A stretch of 64,000 nt of DNA from Shewanella atlantica (GTDB lineage Bacteria; Pseudomonadota; Gammaproteobacteria; Enterobacterales; Shewanellaceae), in NCBI RefSeq assembly GCF_003966265.1, contig NZ_RXNV01000009.1:97175-161174 (forward strand). The letters run 5' to 3'. Numbering within the stretch: position 1 is the stretch's first letter; each line of letters starts with the position of its first letter. Below are positions 1-8,020 of this stretch, in pieces. Both the position numbers and the translations under genes were made by a program. Under the pieces are notes generated by a model that was not told where the DNA came from, did no database searches, and worked only from the letters and a program-made list of their open reading frames with translations.

Positions 1-594
1 CATCAGTTCGGTTGGTTTAGAAAAATATTGTCGTCCATACTGCTTATCTAATGCAATGGCGCGGCTGACAAAGTCATGGCAGTCCTTACCATCATCATTA
101 AGCATAGTTATCGCAAAGACCTGCTCCAGACGCCGGTTCAATGGATGCTCGATAGCACTCACATCGGCCAGCCAGCTACTGCTGGCAAAAGAGATACCAT
201 TAGGTGACGTACTGAAAGCCTTAGACGCAATATAATGGTCGAAAGCGTGCCAAAACTCATGAGCCAAGGCTCCGGCTCCCGCATTCTTAGCCAGCGCAAG
301 CTCCCGGCCTGCTGGCATATAATGAGCTTGCACGCCCTGTTGACCACCGCTCCCGAAAGCCAGGTTGAGTGTCTGTCTCAGACCAAGGGCCTTAGGAGGC
401 AGTTTAAGAATAAAGGCTAAATCGGCCAGAGAATCGAAGATTAAATTGGCGGCTTTGTCCTTCTCATCCTCCTCGACCCAGCTACCCAGCCGAATATGAT
501 TCAGCCCAAAGGTCTCTTTGATATCATGAAAGCTCACCTGCTCACCGAAGCGGTAATCGGGGCCCTGGCGTCGATACTCTCTATGTTTTAACAC
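1..594 (-). CDS. CLCA_X family protein, 3' end cut by window edge
   Basis: The reverse strand is open from an in-frame stop near 705 to the window edge. It reads as a hydrophilic protein with GPDYRFGEQVSFHDIKETFG near the N-terminus and a zincin-like HEFWHAFDHY motif at 243-272, followed by SSSWLADVSAIEHP. I recognise this as the CLCA_X family of Gammaproteobacteria, whose function is unknown. The HExxH motif suggests a metal site but is not proof of peptidase activity. No ATG precedes the conserved part, so I chose the GTG at 594 just before LKHREYRR. The ribosome binding site there is weak and a more upstream non-ATG start is possible. The C-terminus lies outside the window. Confidence 0.7.
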   Translation of the reverse strand, partial: MLKHREYRRQGPDYRFGEQVSFHDIKETFGLNHIRLGSWVEEDEKDKAANLIFDSLADLAFILKLPPKALGLRQTLNLAFGSGGQQGVQAHYMPAGRELALAKNAGAGALAHEFWHAFDHYIASKAFSTSPNGISFASSSWLADVSAIEHPLNRRLEQVFAITMLNDDGKDCHDFVSRAIALDKQYGRQYFSKPTELM

Positions 595-662
595 TCGTAC
601 TTCTTCGCTAACTAATCTGACTCTGAGTGCTAGTCTGAGGCAAAGCTGCTCTTCAAGCCACT

Positions 663-1214
663 TTATTTCCCGTTATCTGTATCACGTACTCTCAGATAGT
701 GATTTTTGACTAAATTATCGAGCAACCTTTCGCACTTCACATGCTTGAAATTTAACGGCGTCACTAAGTCACCAAACAGAGGCAATCCTCCACCTAAGAG
801 CACAGGTATTGTAGTAATGATCATCTCATCGATAAGGTCCGCTTTAAGAAAATTTTGTATCGTTATACCACCATCGATATAAAGATCTTTGTATCCCTGC
901 CGGCTCAGTGTGGCCAGCACCTCATCGAGCGGTCCTTTAACCAAAAACACCTTATCTTCGTAGCCTGCGGGGACCTTAGTCAACGTACTGCTCAACACAA
1001 ATACAGGTTTGCTGTAAGGCCAATCAATCCCAAAACTCAGCACCATATCGAAGGTATTGCGGCCCATAACTAAGGCATCGACTCTTGCGATAAACTCACC
1101 GAAGCCCATATCTGAACCTTCAGGGTTTGGAATTGAGTGTAACCAGTCCACACTTCCTGCTTTATCGGCGATATAACCATCCAAACTCGCCGCGATATAC
1201 ACTATGTTACTCAT
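663..1214 (-). CDS. Dihydrofolate reductase family protein (RibD C-terminal domain)
   Basis: This 183-residue cytoplasmic protein covers a single RibD_C/DHFR-like fold. It starts with NIVYIAASLDGYIADKAGS, has the VMGRNTFDMVL segment, and ends with IPVLLGGGLPLFGD. These are the usual nucleotide- and substrate-contact motifs of YyaP/YwjB-like proteins. The family reduces pteridine- or pyrimidine-like substrates with NADPH, but the true substrate of these stand-alone members is generally unknown. I chose the ATG at 1214 because GGAGAGAG sits directly upstream; the frame runs 28 codons further but those residues are not conserved in the family. It diverges from the TetR gene at 1353, with an operator-like palindrome between, so TetR control is likely by inference. 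Confidence 0.85.
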   Translation of the reverse strand: MSNIVYIAASLDGYIADKAGSVDWLHSIPNPEGSDMGFGEFIARVDALVMGRNTFDMVLSFGIDWPYSKPVFVLSSTLTKVPAGYEDKVFLVKGPLDEVLATLSRQGYKDLYIDGGITIQNFLKADLIDEMIITTIPVLLGGGLPLFGDLVTPLNFKHVKCERLLDNLVKNHYLRVRDTDNGK

Positions 1215-1303
1215 CACTCTCTCCACTAATTTTATCAAGCCGGATAGAGTTACCGATTCAGATTCAGTAAGCTTTATGACTTGGATTATTCGACTCAATA
1301 GTC

Positions 1304-1326
1304 TAGAATATTCTACACTGTAGAAT
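1304..1326. promoter_or_regulatory. Overlapping palindromes, candidate TetR operator
   Basis: Two perfect palindromes overlap in the divergent intergenic region: TAGAATATTCTA (1304-1315) and ATTCTACACTGTAGAAT (1310-1326). Together they give three copies of a TAGAAT half-site. The position between a TetR gene and the divergent reductase-like gene fits autoregulation plus control of the neighbour, which is inference. Confidence 0.6.
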
Positions 1327-1352
1327 TCGTATTATATTAAAGAGCATCGATA

Positions 1353-1925
1353 ATGTCTGTCAAGGAAAGAAAACGCGGCCGTCCCATGGCATCGGCGGGA
1401 CAATTGAGTCGCGAAGTGATCGTCGACAAGGCAAAAGAGTTAATGTGCATAGAGGGAAAGGTGCCCAGTATTCGTAAGCTTGCTAACGGTTTGCAAGTAG
1501 ATGCTATGGCCATCTATCACTACTTTGAAAACAAGAATGCACTACTCGAAGCAATCACACTCTCTTTGATTGAAGCCATCTATCAGCCTGAGGCAAGTCA
1601 GCAATGGCAAGCCGAACTCAAACAGTTATCATTGAGTTATCTCGGTTTGCTACAGCAATACCCGGGCTTGCTGGAAACCATGTTAGCCATGACAACAGAT
1701 GGGCCCGCTGCGGTTTTCATCGAGCGTTTTCAAGTCGCGGTAACCCCGCTGAATTTAACCGACGCAACACTGAAGAATAGCCTGGATCTTTGGGTCGACT
1801 ATCTTCACGGGCTGGCACTGGCTGTAAACTGTGCCCATGATGCTCATGAGATTGAGCCACTGCTTGAAGGCCCGCTTAAGTTCTATATGACAGCACTGGA
1901 ACAAATGCGCCCTCTTAACTCATAG
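1353..1925 (+). CDS. TetR/AcrR family transcriptional regulator
   Basis: This 190-residue protein has an N-terminal helix-turn-helix at about residues 15-65 (IVDKAKELM, SIRKLANGLQVDAMAIYHYFENKNALLEAI), the standard TetR DNA-binding arrangement. A helical ligand-binding domain with no recognisable specificity follows. The basic start KERKRGRP is common in this family. It is transcribed away from the reductase-like gene at 1214, and the palindromes at 1304-1326 lie 27 bases before its ATG, so it probably represses itself and that neighbour. The inducer cannot be read from sequence. Confidence 0.85.
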   Translation: MSVKERKRGRPMASAGQLSREVIVDKAKELMCIEGKVPSIRKLANGLQVDAMAIYHYFENKNALLEAITLSLIEAIYQPEASQQWQAELKQLSLSYLGLLQQYPGLLETMLAMTTDGPAAVFIERFQVAVTPLNLTDATLKNSLDLWVDYLHGLALAVNCAHDAHEIEPLLEGPLKFYMTALEQMRPLNS

Positions 1926-2062
1926 GTATCACCTCATCAGGCGGGATAGTACGACGCTAGAGCTGGGAATATATCTACTGTATTAGCCTTGCTGGCCATT
2001 AAGAAGCTTCGGCCGCCTCCAATAACTGCTTTGGTGACAAGCGCTTTAGCTAAAGCTATAAA

Positions 2063-2884
2063 TTACTCATTGAGCCAGCGATTTAGAATAGCCTCATAAC
2101 GGCCATCATTTTTCAATATGATCAATCGCCTCTCAAACTCTTCGCTGATCTGCTTCAGTTCGGGGTAATCGGAGTTTTTAATGAATGGCATCGGATAACC
2201 TTTTGAGAAAACCGACTGCTCGTAGGGGGCGACGCTTGCTTGCAGGTTATTCTTATTAACTAAATATTGCCCGGCAATTCGGTCTTCAATGAAAAAAGAG
2301 ACCCTTCCACGTCCCAGCATTTTTAATGCATGGCTTGGGCCCTTAACAATAAACAACTGCTCGTTGTACAAGTCATGCTTCTTAAGGTTTGGAGAATATG
2401 TTGTCGTGCCATCCTTATACGGGAAGGTTTTCCAAAAAGCATCATCATAGGATGCTCCTCGCCAGACCCCAACTTTGCCACCGGAGCTCGCCACCTCCTC
2501 ATAACTGCCGTTGGGTGTCAGATGCTTATTCACACTCTGAACAAAAAAGACAAAATCGGAACGCCACATGTCTGTCTCCGGGTAATAAAGATAGGGTTCC
2601 CTCGGCTGCTTTCTGGATGTGGAAAATGCCGCCTCACCCTCCCCGTTTTCAACCTTATACCAGACCCTGGCCCATTTTAGATCGACCACCTGATACTCAA
2701 GCTCCATCTCACCAAAGATTGTATCGATAATGTCGACGCAAATTCCCACGACCTTGCCCTGGCTGTCAGCAAAATGAAAAGGGGGGCGATCGTGAGAGAG
2801 GATCTTCAGGGGTCTGCTTTGCGCGAACACGAAAAGAGAGGGAAGAAATAACAGTAGCAATAGAAACTTAAATAATCGGCGCAT
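2063..2884 (-). CDS. Periplasmic substrate-binding protein, SBP_bac_3 family
   Basis: This is a 273-residue exported protein with a clear signal peptide (RRLFKFLLLLLFLPSLFVFA, cleavage near QS). The rest is a type 3 solute-binding fold: RPLKILSHDRPPFHFADSQGKVVGICVDII is the typical first strand-helix, and FERRLIILKNDGRYEAILNRWL the C-terminal segment. No ABC permease or ATPase is adjacent. It is therefore either an orphan binding protein or one of the many Shewanella members of unknown role rather than part of a transport operon. A 14-bp palindrome (GCTTTAGCTAAAGC, 2043-2056) lies just past its stop. Confidence 0.8.
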   Translation of the reverse strand: MRRLFKFLLLLLFLPSLFVFAQSRPLKILSHDRPPFHFADSQGKVVGICVDIIDTIFGEMELEYQVVDLKWARVWYKVENGEGEAAFSTSRKQPREPYLYYPETDMWRSDFVFFVQSVNKHLTPNGSYEEVASSGGKVGVWRGASYDDAFWKTFPYKDGTTTYSPNLKKHDLYNEQLFIVKGPSHALKMLGRGRVSFFIEDRIAGQYLVNKNNLQASVAPYEQSVFSKGYPMPFIKNSDYPELKQISEEFERRLIILKNDGRYEAILNRWLNE

Positions 2885-2902
2885 CGTGAGGACCCTTGGC
2901 TT

Positions 2903-3169
2903 ATACCAATTGCATTAAGTACCTGACCATTCAGCGAGAATTCAAAGCTCTTTAGGCAAGTAGGATGATTGAAGCTAATAGTTATTCTATATCGAAAGCA
3001 TCCAGTGCAGCATAAAGGGCTTTGAAGCTCGCACTACGTGAGTCCCCCAGGCTTCCCACTTCTGCTTTGCATTGACTTAAAAGGGAATAACCATTTCCTC
3101 ATCAATGCGCCTTGAATTGAAAATCCTGGGGGACTCTGAATTGGTTAATTATTTAATGCAATTGGTATT
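2903..3169. mobile_element. MITE-like 267-bp repeat with 16-bp terminal inverted repeats
   Basis: The ends are perfect inverted repeats, ATACCAATTGCATTAA at 2903-2918 and its complement at 3154-3169. Inside are three further inverted pairs: 2941-2954 with 3013-3026 (13/14), 2977-2987 with 3085-3095 (10/11), and GAGTCCCCCAGG at 3040-3051 with its perfect complement at 3126-3137. These pairs interleave rather than nest. There is no coding capacity. It sits between the binding-protein gene and pyrC. The 61-bp element at 42452-42512 consists of only its two ends, which supports mobility or recombination of a defined unit. Confidence 0.75.
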
Positions 3170-3353
3170 ACACCTCCAGTGTAGTTCAAAAAAGGTTAGG
3201 CAGTGAACCGACTCCCTGGCTCTCCCATAGCGGAAGCTGAAGGAATCATCTTGATATAGCTCAAACTCACCTATCAAAAAAAGCCGATTTCAGGCATAAT
3301 ATGGCGCAGAAATAAGCGAGCATATGCTTATCGTAAACCCTTAGGAACCCCAA

Positions 3354-4388
3354 ATGACGCAGATCACCCTACTTACTCCCGACGATTGGCACCTTCACTT
3401 CCGTGATGGTGATATGTTACAAGAAACTGTACCTGCCACGGCCAGACTCTTCCAACGTGCTATCGTCATGCCAAACCTGTTGCCACCGGTAACCGATGCA
3501 AAGATGGTAAATGCATACCGTGAGCGTATTTTGGCCGCGCGTCCAGAGGGCTCTGATTTCGAACCCCTTATGACTATCTTCCTGACCAATGACACCACTA
3601 AGCAGGACATCATAGATGCCAAGGCGGCGGGTGTCGTTGCGGCTAAGCTTTACCCTGCTGGCGCGACCACCAACTCAGATGCCGCAGTAAAGGCACTCGA
3701 TGCACTCTTCCCTGTTTTTGAACAGATGGCTGAAATCGGCATGCTGCTTTTGGTGCACGGTGAAGTGACCGAGTCTCATATCGACATCTTCGATCGTGAA
3801 GAACAGTTTATCGAACGAAACCTAAGGCGTATCGTCGACGCTTTCCCAACGCTTAAAGTGGTATTCGAGCATATCACCACTAAAGAAGCTGCCGAGTTCG
3901 TGATGTCTGCATCAGACAATGTGGCTGCAACCATCACGCCTCAACATTTGCTACTTAACCGTAACGATCTCTTGGTTGGCGGCGTGCGCCCGCACAACTT
4001 CTGTTTGCCGGTTCTTAAACGCAACATTCACCAGGAAGCATTGCGCGCAGCAATAGCAACCGGTTCGAGTAAATTCTTCTTAGGCACAGATTCGGCGCCA
4101 CACGAAAAACACCGTAAAGAGTCGGCCTGCGGCTGCGCCGGCTGTTACAGCGCCTGGAGTGCACTGGAACTTTACGCTCAGGTGTTCGATGACCTGGGTA
4201 TCATCGACAAGCTTGAAGGCTTTGCCAGTACTCATGGCCCGGATTTCTACGGCCTGCCAAGAAACACTGGTACCGTCACCTTAGTCAAAGAGAAGTGGAC
4301 AGTTCCGAGTGAGATAATCTTGCCAAACGGTAACCCCATAGTGCCTTTCTTCGCCGGTGAAGAGATTAACTGGAAGGTGAAGAGCTAA
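3354..4388 (+). CDS. pyrC: Dihydroorotase
   Basis: This 344-residue enzyme matches class II (short) dihydroorotases end to end. It catalyses reversible cyclisation of carbamoyl-aspartate to dihydroorotate in de novo pyrimidine synthesis in the cytoplasm. The metal-binding HLHFRDG lies at residues 13-19, the lysine that is carboxylated in this family is in AAKLYPAGATTNS near residue 100, and later ligands are seen in LLLVHGE, VFEHITT and LGTDSAPH. AGGAACC lies upstream of the ATG. An FNR-like but imperfect sequence (TTGATATAGCTCAA) is at 3251-3264, and I see no clear PurR site. A terminator follows at 4437. The last 15 codons and the terminator recur in diverged form at 5925-6020. Confidence 0.97.
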   Translation: MTQITLLTPDDWHLHFRDGDMLQETVPATARLFQRAIVMPNLLPPVTDAKMVNAYRERILAARPEGSDFEPLMTIFLTNDTTKQDIIDAKAAGVVAAKLYPAGATTNSDAAVKALDALFPVFEQMAEIGMLLLVHGEVTESHIDIFDREEQFIERNLRRIVDAFPTLKVVFEHITTKEAAEFVMSASDNVAATITPQHLLLNRNDLLVGGVRPHNFCLPVLKRNIHQEALRAAIATGSSKFFLGTDSAPHEKHRKESACGCAGCYSAWSALELYAQVFDDLGIIDKLEGFASTHGPDFYGLPRNTGTVTLVKEKWTVPSEIILPNGNPIVPFFAGEEINWKVKS

Positions 4389-4436
4389 TCCCTGTTTTAG
4401 CTGTGCTTTAGATAGCAACAAGGTTTCATAAAACAT

Positions 4437-4458
4437 AAAGCCCGCTAATGCGGGCTTT
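4437..4458 (+). terminator. Rho-independent terminator of pyrC
   Basis: Perfect 9-bp stem AAAGCCCGC, loop TAAT, complement GCGGGCTTT, followed by a T-rich CTTATTT run. Confidence 0.85.
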
Positions 4459-4604
4459 CTTATTTCTGCATTTAAGCGACATAAAAGAGTCCAAGCAACT
4501 CCTTAATAAGACCAGAATAAGAGCCGCCAGCTTCACCAAATACCACAACAAAACAAACGTATTAAGAGGTTGAAACTAAGAGAAATAATTTCAACTGAAA
4601 ACTC

Positions 4605-5693
4605 TTACTTCTTGTCTGCTTTTATATCCCGCTTTACCCTTCTGATAAAACCATAATCGCTCTCTGTTATTAACAGATTACCCTCATGATCAATTGATAT
4701 AGCTCTTGGTTCACTGATTTTTTTTCCGGGAGAATTATAGGCGCGGCGATCCCCCGAATGCTGATCGTTTTTACCGCCATCGACAAACAGATGTATGATC
4801 CCATCAGGGTCAACAAACCAGATCTGTCCTCCCTTATGGGTCGCTAAGAAGTAACCTCCGTTAGGGTGAAACCATATCCCCCGTACTTGATTTAAGGCGG
4901 TTTCTGTCGCTAAGCAGCCATCACCGCAACCCGTGCGTTTACCTGTTCCGGCGACAATTTCTTTTTCACCATTATTGGAGATCTTGTAGACCAGACTCGC
5001 ATCCCGGTCAGTGACGAAGAGTTCGCCTACAGCATTCACAGCAAGATTAGCCAGCTCATCGAATCCATCGGCGAGGACTCGAACTCCCGAGTCTTGATGC
5101 CACATTTTCAACTCTGAACCTGAGGAGTAGTAAGCTGTGGATTCATCATCACTGACCCACACTCCTCGGCCAGTTTCAATTCCCTTTTCATCAGTAAACA
5201 AGGTGGTTACAGCCCCATCATGACTCACCTTCCTGACCATGTCATTCCCAGTGTCTAATATGAAAAGCGTTTCATTAGACGTTAACCAGATACCGTTAGG
5301 GAATGAAAGCTGGGTTTCGGTTCGATACAAACCATCACCGTTTAAACCAGACTCATTGGTTCCGACATAAGTTGAAATCATTCCATTAGAGTCGATTTTT
5401 CTTATTGCGTGGGCATCTTTATCGACAATAAATATATTGCCATCTGAATCCGCTATCGCTTGGTGTGGCCTCGACAGTTCAGACCGCTTAGCCGGTCTGT
5501 TTTCAAAACTAGCCTGCCAACCATTATGATACTTATCGCCATCATCCCCTTTGCCTGCGATGGTCTCTATAGTCGAAAACGAATCAGCAAAGTCCTGGTA
5601 ATTAAATTCCTCTGATGCCTGAGATATTAGCGGAATTAACAGAGATGCAAAAATGAATGCGCCTAGATAACTTTTTCCCATAGAGATAGTCAT
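4605..5693 (-). CDS. Secreted NHL-repeat beta-propeller protein
   Basis: The protein has a signal peptide (GKSYLGAFIFASLLIPLISQA) and then about 335 residues of NHL-type blades. Recurrent units are seen at HAIRKIDSNGMISTYVGT, NDMVRKVSHDGAVTTLF, ASLVYKISNNGEKEIVAGTG, GQIWFVDPDGIIHLF and YGFIRRVKRD. NHL propellers bind proteins, RNA or sugars or act as lyases; no catalytic site is recognisable here. The open frame extends upstream to a TTG at 5753, but the ATG at 5693 places the signal peptide properly at the N-terminus. It is oriented against pyrC and lies alone between two copies of the pyrC 3' end, which suggests it arrived with an insertion. Confidence 0.75.
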   Translation of the reverse strand: MTISMGKSYLGAFIFASLLIPLISQASEEFNYQDFADSFSTIETIAGKGDDGDKYHNGWQASFENRPAKRSELSRPHQAIADSDGNIFIVDKDAHAIRKIDSNGMISTYVGTNESGLNGDGLYRTETQLSFPNGIWLTSNETLFILDTGNDMVRKVSHDGAVTTLFTDEKGIETGRGVWVSDDESTAYYSSGSELKMWHQDSGVRVLADGFDELANLAVNAVGELFVTDRDASLVYKISNNGEKEIVAGTGKRTGCGDGCLATETALNQVRGIWFHPNGGYFLATHKGGQIWFVDPDGIIHLFVDGGKNDQHSGDRRAYNSPGKKISEPRAISIDHEGNLLITESDYGFIRRVKRDIKADKK

Positions 5694-5864
5694 ATAGTAC
5701 TCGTGATTGACATGTTGAAAGTGGCCGACCTTTGTAAGAATACGGTTAACCAAGTTAATAACTCTGGATGATTCGGTTAGTATATGTATTGTATTAAAAA
5801 AGTATGTGACCTCGATCTGGTTCCAACCTAATCGGACAAGGCAAATAAAACGGAGAAGGCAATA

Positions 5865-5969
5865 GTGAAAACAACGACCAACATGCCATCATCCAAGTCA
5901 AAGAAAAACCTAGGGTCCCAACAGCCTCTCTTCGCCGGTGAAGAGGTTAACTGGAAGGTAAAGAGTTAA
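5865..5969 (+). CDS. Possible small ORF ending in a duplicated PyrC C-terminus
   Basis: A GTG at 5865 sits five bases after GGAGAAGG and opens 34 codons to the TAA at 5967. The first 20 residues are basic and unrelated to PyrC. From proline at 5925 the frame reads PLFAGEEVNWKVKS, equal to the last 14 residues of PyrC with two conservative changes. It may be expressed by chance of the good ribosome binding site, or be a non-coding remnant. It is too short to judge by homology. Confidence 0.3.
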   Translation: MKTTTNMPSSKSKKNLGSQQPLFAGEEVNWKVKS

Positions 5970-6020
5970 ACCCGGTTTTAACTTTGTTTAGATAACAGAA
6001 AGCCCGCATCAGCGGGCTTT
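5925..6020 (+). repeat. Diverged duplicate of pyrC 3' end plus terminator
   Basis: Positions 5925-6020 repeat 4344-4458. The last 15 pyrC codons recur with mostly synonymous changes (for example GTG to GTA, AGC to AGT), then a similar but shorter spacer, then a second copy of the AAAGCCCGC hairpin. The NHL gene lies between the copies. The pattern is what insertion or xenologous recombination at the 3' end of a gene leaves behind. Confidence 0.7.
5999..6020. terminator. Terminator, second copy of the pyrC hairpin
   Basis: AAAGCCCGC, loop ATCA, GCGGGCTTT, then TCTC. On the reverse strand the same stem follows the permease gene and is trailed by CTGTT, so it can serve the permease at 6047. Confidence 0.7.
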
Positions 6021-6046
6021 TCTCTTCATGTACAGGCAAGCCTGAA

Positions 6047-7153
6047 CTAGAACATATAGCTATATAGATAGCCTGCGCCGATAGCCATGCCCAAGATCAC
6101 GGTAAGAAAAGCGGCGATCATCTGATTCTTAAAGATCGATTTAAGTAAAATCACTTCGGTCAGACTCGCACCCGCGCTGCCTATGATCAGTGCCATCACA
6201 GAACCCAGCGCCATCCCTTTTTGAACCAGCGCCGCACTCAACGGGATCACAGCTTCGGCTCGGATATAGAGCGGTATACCGATAATTGCCGCCACAGGGA
6301 TCGCATACCACATCCCTTCACCCGCATATTTAGCTATCAATTCTGTCGGGATAAAACCATAGATAAACGAACCTAAGGTGATACCCAGCAACAGATAGGG
6401 AAATACCTGCTTAAAATCTTTCCAGGTCGAGCGCCAGATCCGCATCCATCGATTCTCTGCAGTTCCAGCCTTAGTGTTTGCAGTTCCGCATGATGAGTCG
6501 GTATCACAAGAGGAAACTGATGCGGTTGCTCCACAGCCACTCGCTTCCATTGCTAATACAGGAGCAGGTGCTGCGCCGCAGCTTGTTACAGGTTGAGCTG
6601 CAGTCTTTGCTTGGCTATCACAGCAATTCGACTCGCTAGTTTCTGCTGCTGTTTTCGTATCGCTACACGTGGCTGCACAGCTTGATGTATCGCTTGCTTC
6701 ATAAGCTTCAGGGCGAACATAACGCTCGAAGCCCAACTTCTCCAATACAAAGCCTGCGGTAACCGCTACAACCAGAGCTATGGTGAAGTAGAACAGCGCT
6801 ACCTTGATGCCGAAAGTCACCACAAACAGGCCGATAATCACCGGATTCAACAGCGGGCTGGAGAACAGGAACACCATCATAGGGCCGAATCCCGCTCTGG
6901 CTCTCAGTAAGCCTTTGAGGAACGGAATAGTTGAGCAGGAGCAAAATGGTGTGATCGCCCCCAGCAGCGCCGCAATCACGTAGCCTTTGCCGTTACGGGA
7001 ACTCAAAATAGATTGAATTTTTTCCGGGGTAATAAATTCCTGCAGTACACCAACAAAGTAGCTGATGACAAGAAAAAGGATGATCAGTTCGGTTGCCAGA
7101 AAGGCAAACATATCTGCGGCCTCACGGGCCATGGTTAATATTTCAGGACTCAT
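6047..7153 (-). CDS. SO_0444 family Cu/Zn efflux transporter (ArsP/DUF318-type permease)
   Basis: This integral membrane protein of 368 residues has two bundles of helices joined by a long hydrophilic loop at roughly residues 155-235. The loop is rich in cysteine (SSCAATCSD, ESNCCDSQ, SCGAAPAP, SGCGATASVSSCDTDSSCG). The first bundle carries GAITPFCSCSTIPFLKGLLRA, the conserved CSCS motif of this permease family. This matches the SO_0444 group, annotated as copper/zinc efflux; the cysteine loop probably binds metal. The ATG at 7153 has GGAAGCG upstream, better than the ATG at 7186. An ArsR regulator with a cysteine-rich C-terminus lies 380 bases upstream on the same strand, and both promoters carry ATTTCGA-type palindromes. 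Confidence 0.88.
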   Translation of the reverse strand: MSPEILTMAREAADMFAFLATELIILFLVISYFVGVLQEFITPEKIQSILSSRNGKGYVIAALLGAITPFCSCSTIPFLKGLLRARAGFGPMMVFLFSSPLLNPVIIGLFVVTFGIKVALFYFTIALVVAVTAGFVLEKLGFERYVRPEAYEASDTSSCAATCSDTKTAAETSESNCCDSQAKTAAQPVTSCGAAPAPVLAMEASGCGATASVSSCDTDSSCGTANTKAGTAENRWMRIWRSTWKDFKQVFPYLLLGITLGSFIYGFIPTELIAKYAGEGMWYAIPVAAIIGIPLYIRAEAVIPLSAALVQKGMALGSVMALIIGSAGASLTEVILLKSIFKNQMIAAFLTVILGMAIGAGYLYSYMF

Positions 7154-7243
7154 AATCGCTTCCAATTTATTTAATTTTCCCCTCATTCAAACTGTCGATA
7201 TCCCTTATAACCAGGTAACTCAGCAATTCTGTGAGAGAACATC

Positions 7244-7263
7244 ATTTCGAACAATATCGAAAT
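7244..7263. promoter_or_regulatory. Candidate ArsR operator upstream of permease
   Basis: ATTTCGA (7244-7250) and its complement TCGAAAT (7257-7263) are separated by six bases, about 90 bases upstream of the permease start. The ATTTCGA core recurs upstream of the arsR gene. The rest of 7187-7533 has no gene that I can support. Confidence 0.45.
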
Positions 7264-7469
7264 AATAACTTTTTAACGGCTCATGTCAACCATATTTCCA
7301 GAATCTTCGAAATAAATGCTCAAACTAACTTGCTAACAGACGAAGCCAAAATGAATCAACTCATCAAAATAGGCAGTATAAAACAGCAGATTACTACCAA
7401 GCTGTTCGGATAAAGCCCGGCTTGTTGAAGTGAAAAATGATATGGCACAGACTTATGTGTGACAGACAA

Positions 7470-7487
7470 GCAGCCCCTGAGGGCTGC
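7470..7487 (-). terminator. Hairpin after the arsR-type gene
   Basis: GCAGCCC / GGGCTGC stem with a CTGA loop about 45 bases past the stop of the regulator; on the reverse strand it is followed only by TTGTCTGT, so the T-tract is weak. Confidence 0.45.
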
Positions 7488-7533
7488 GAACTATTGTGGG
7501 GATAAAAATGAATGGGCTATAACTCATGCGTCG

Positions 7534-7854
7534 CTAAGACTTTTGAGTGGATAACTTAGGCGCACACTCCTCGTCGATACAACATTCATCCTGCAGGAAA
7601 CCAATCACGCCCTCGAGCTTATCAAACTCGGCGACACAAAATAGGGTTCTGCCTTCACGTCGCTGGGAGATGAGTCCGGCAGAAACCAGACTCGAGATAT
7701 GGTGTGATAAGGTTGAACCCGGGATCTTGAGCTGCTCTTGCAAGCTGCCTACCGCAAGTCCCTGAAAACCCGCGCGCACCACTCGCTTATAGATGGTTAA
7801 TCGAGTTGTATGACCCAACTCCTTCAACGCCTTAGCAACCACTTCAATATCCAT
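7534..7854 (-). CDS. ArsR-family metalloregulator
   Basis: A 106-residue winged-helix protein with the ArsR fold: ALKELGHTTRLTIYKRVVRAG, then the recognition region VGSLQEQLKIPGSTLSHHISSLVSAGLISQRREGRTLFCV. The C-terminus carries DECCIDEEC and a further cysteine in LFCVAE, suitable metal ligands. It likely senses copper, zinc or a related soft metal and derepresses itself and the SO_0444-type permease downstream, by inference from context. I chose the ATG at 7854; a GTG sits one codon earlier and both share the GGGCAGAG upstream. Confidence 0.87.
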   Translation of the reverse strand: MDIEVVAKALKELGHTTRLTIYKRVVRAGFQGLAVGSLQEQLKIPGSTLSHHISSLVSAGLISQRREGRTLFCVAEFDKLEGVIGFLQDECCIDEECAPKLSTQKS

Positions 7855-7884
7855 CACGCACTCTGCCCATACTTATACAAAATC

Positions 7885-7908
7885 ATATTTCGATATTAAC
7901 AGAAATAT
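7885..7908. promoter_or_regulatory. Candidate ArsR operator upstream of its own gene
   Basis: ATATTTC (7885-7891) and GAAATAT (7902-7908) form an interrupted palindrome and contain the ATTTCGA core also found at 7244. It lies 31 bases upstream of the regulator start. Confidence 0.4.
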
Positions 7909-8020
7909 AATCATATACCAATATTGATGCTAATTTTCCAAAAGTCATTTAAGTAACTAAACTCATAAAGAAATAGTGCTTTAAGAGCCCGCTGCGGCGC
8001 CGTACACATGAGAGGGTTTA

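Noticed and set aside
7231..7413. 60-codon frame between the permease and arsR
   Set aside because: It overlaps the candidate operator, has no ribosome binding site and an Asn/Gln/Ile-rich composition typical of AT-rich noncoding DNA.
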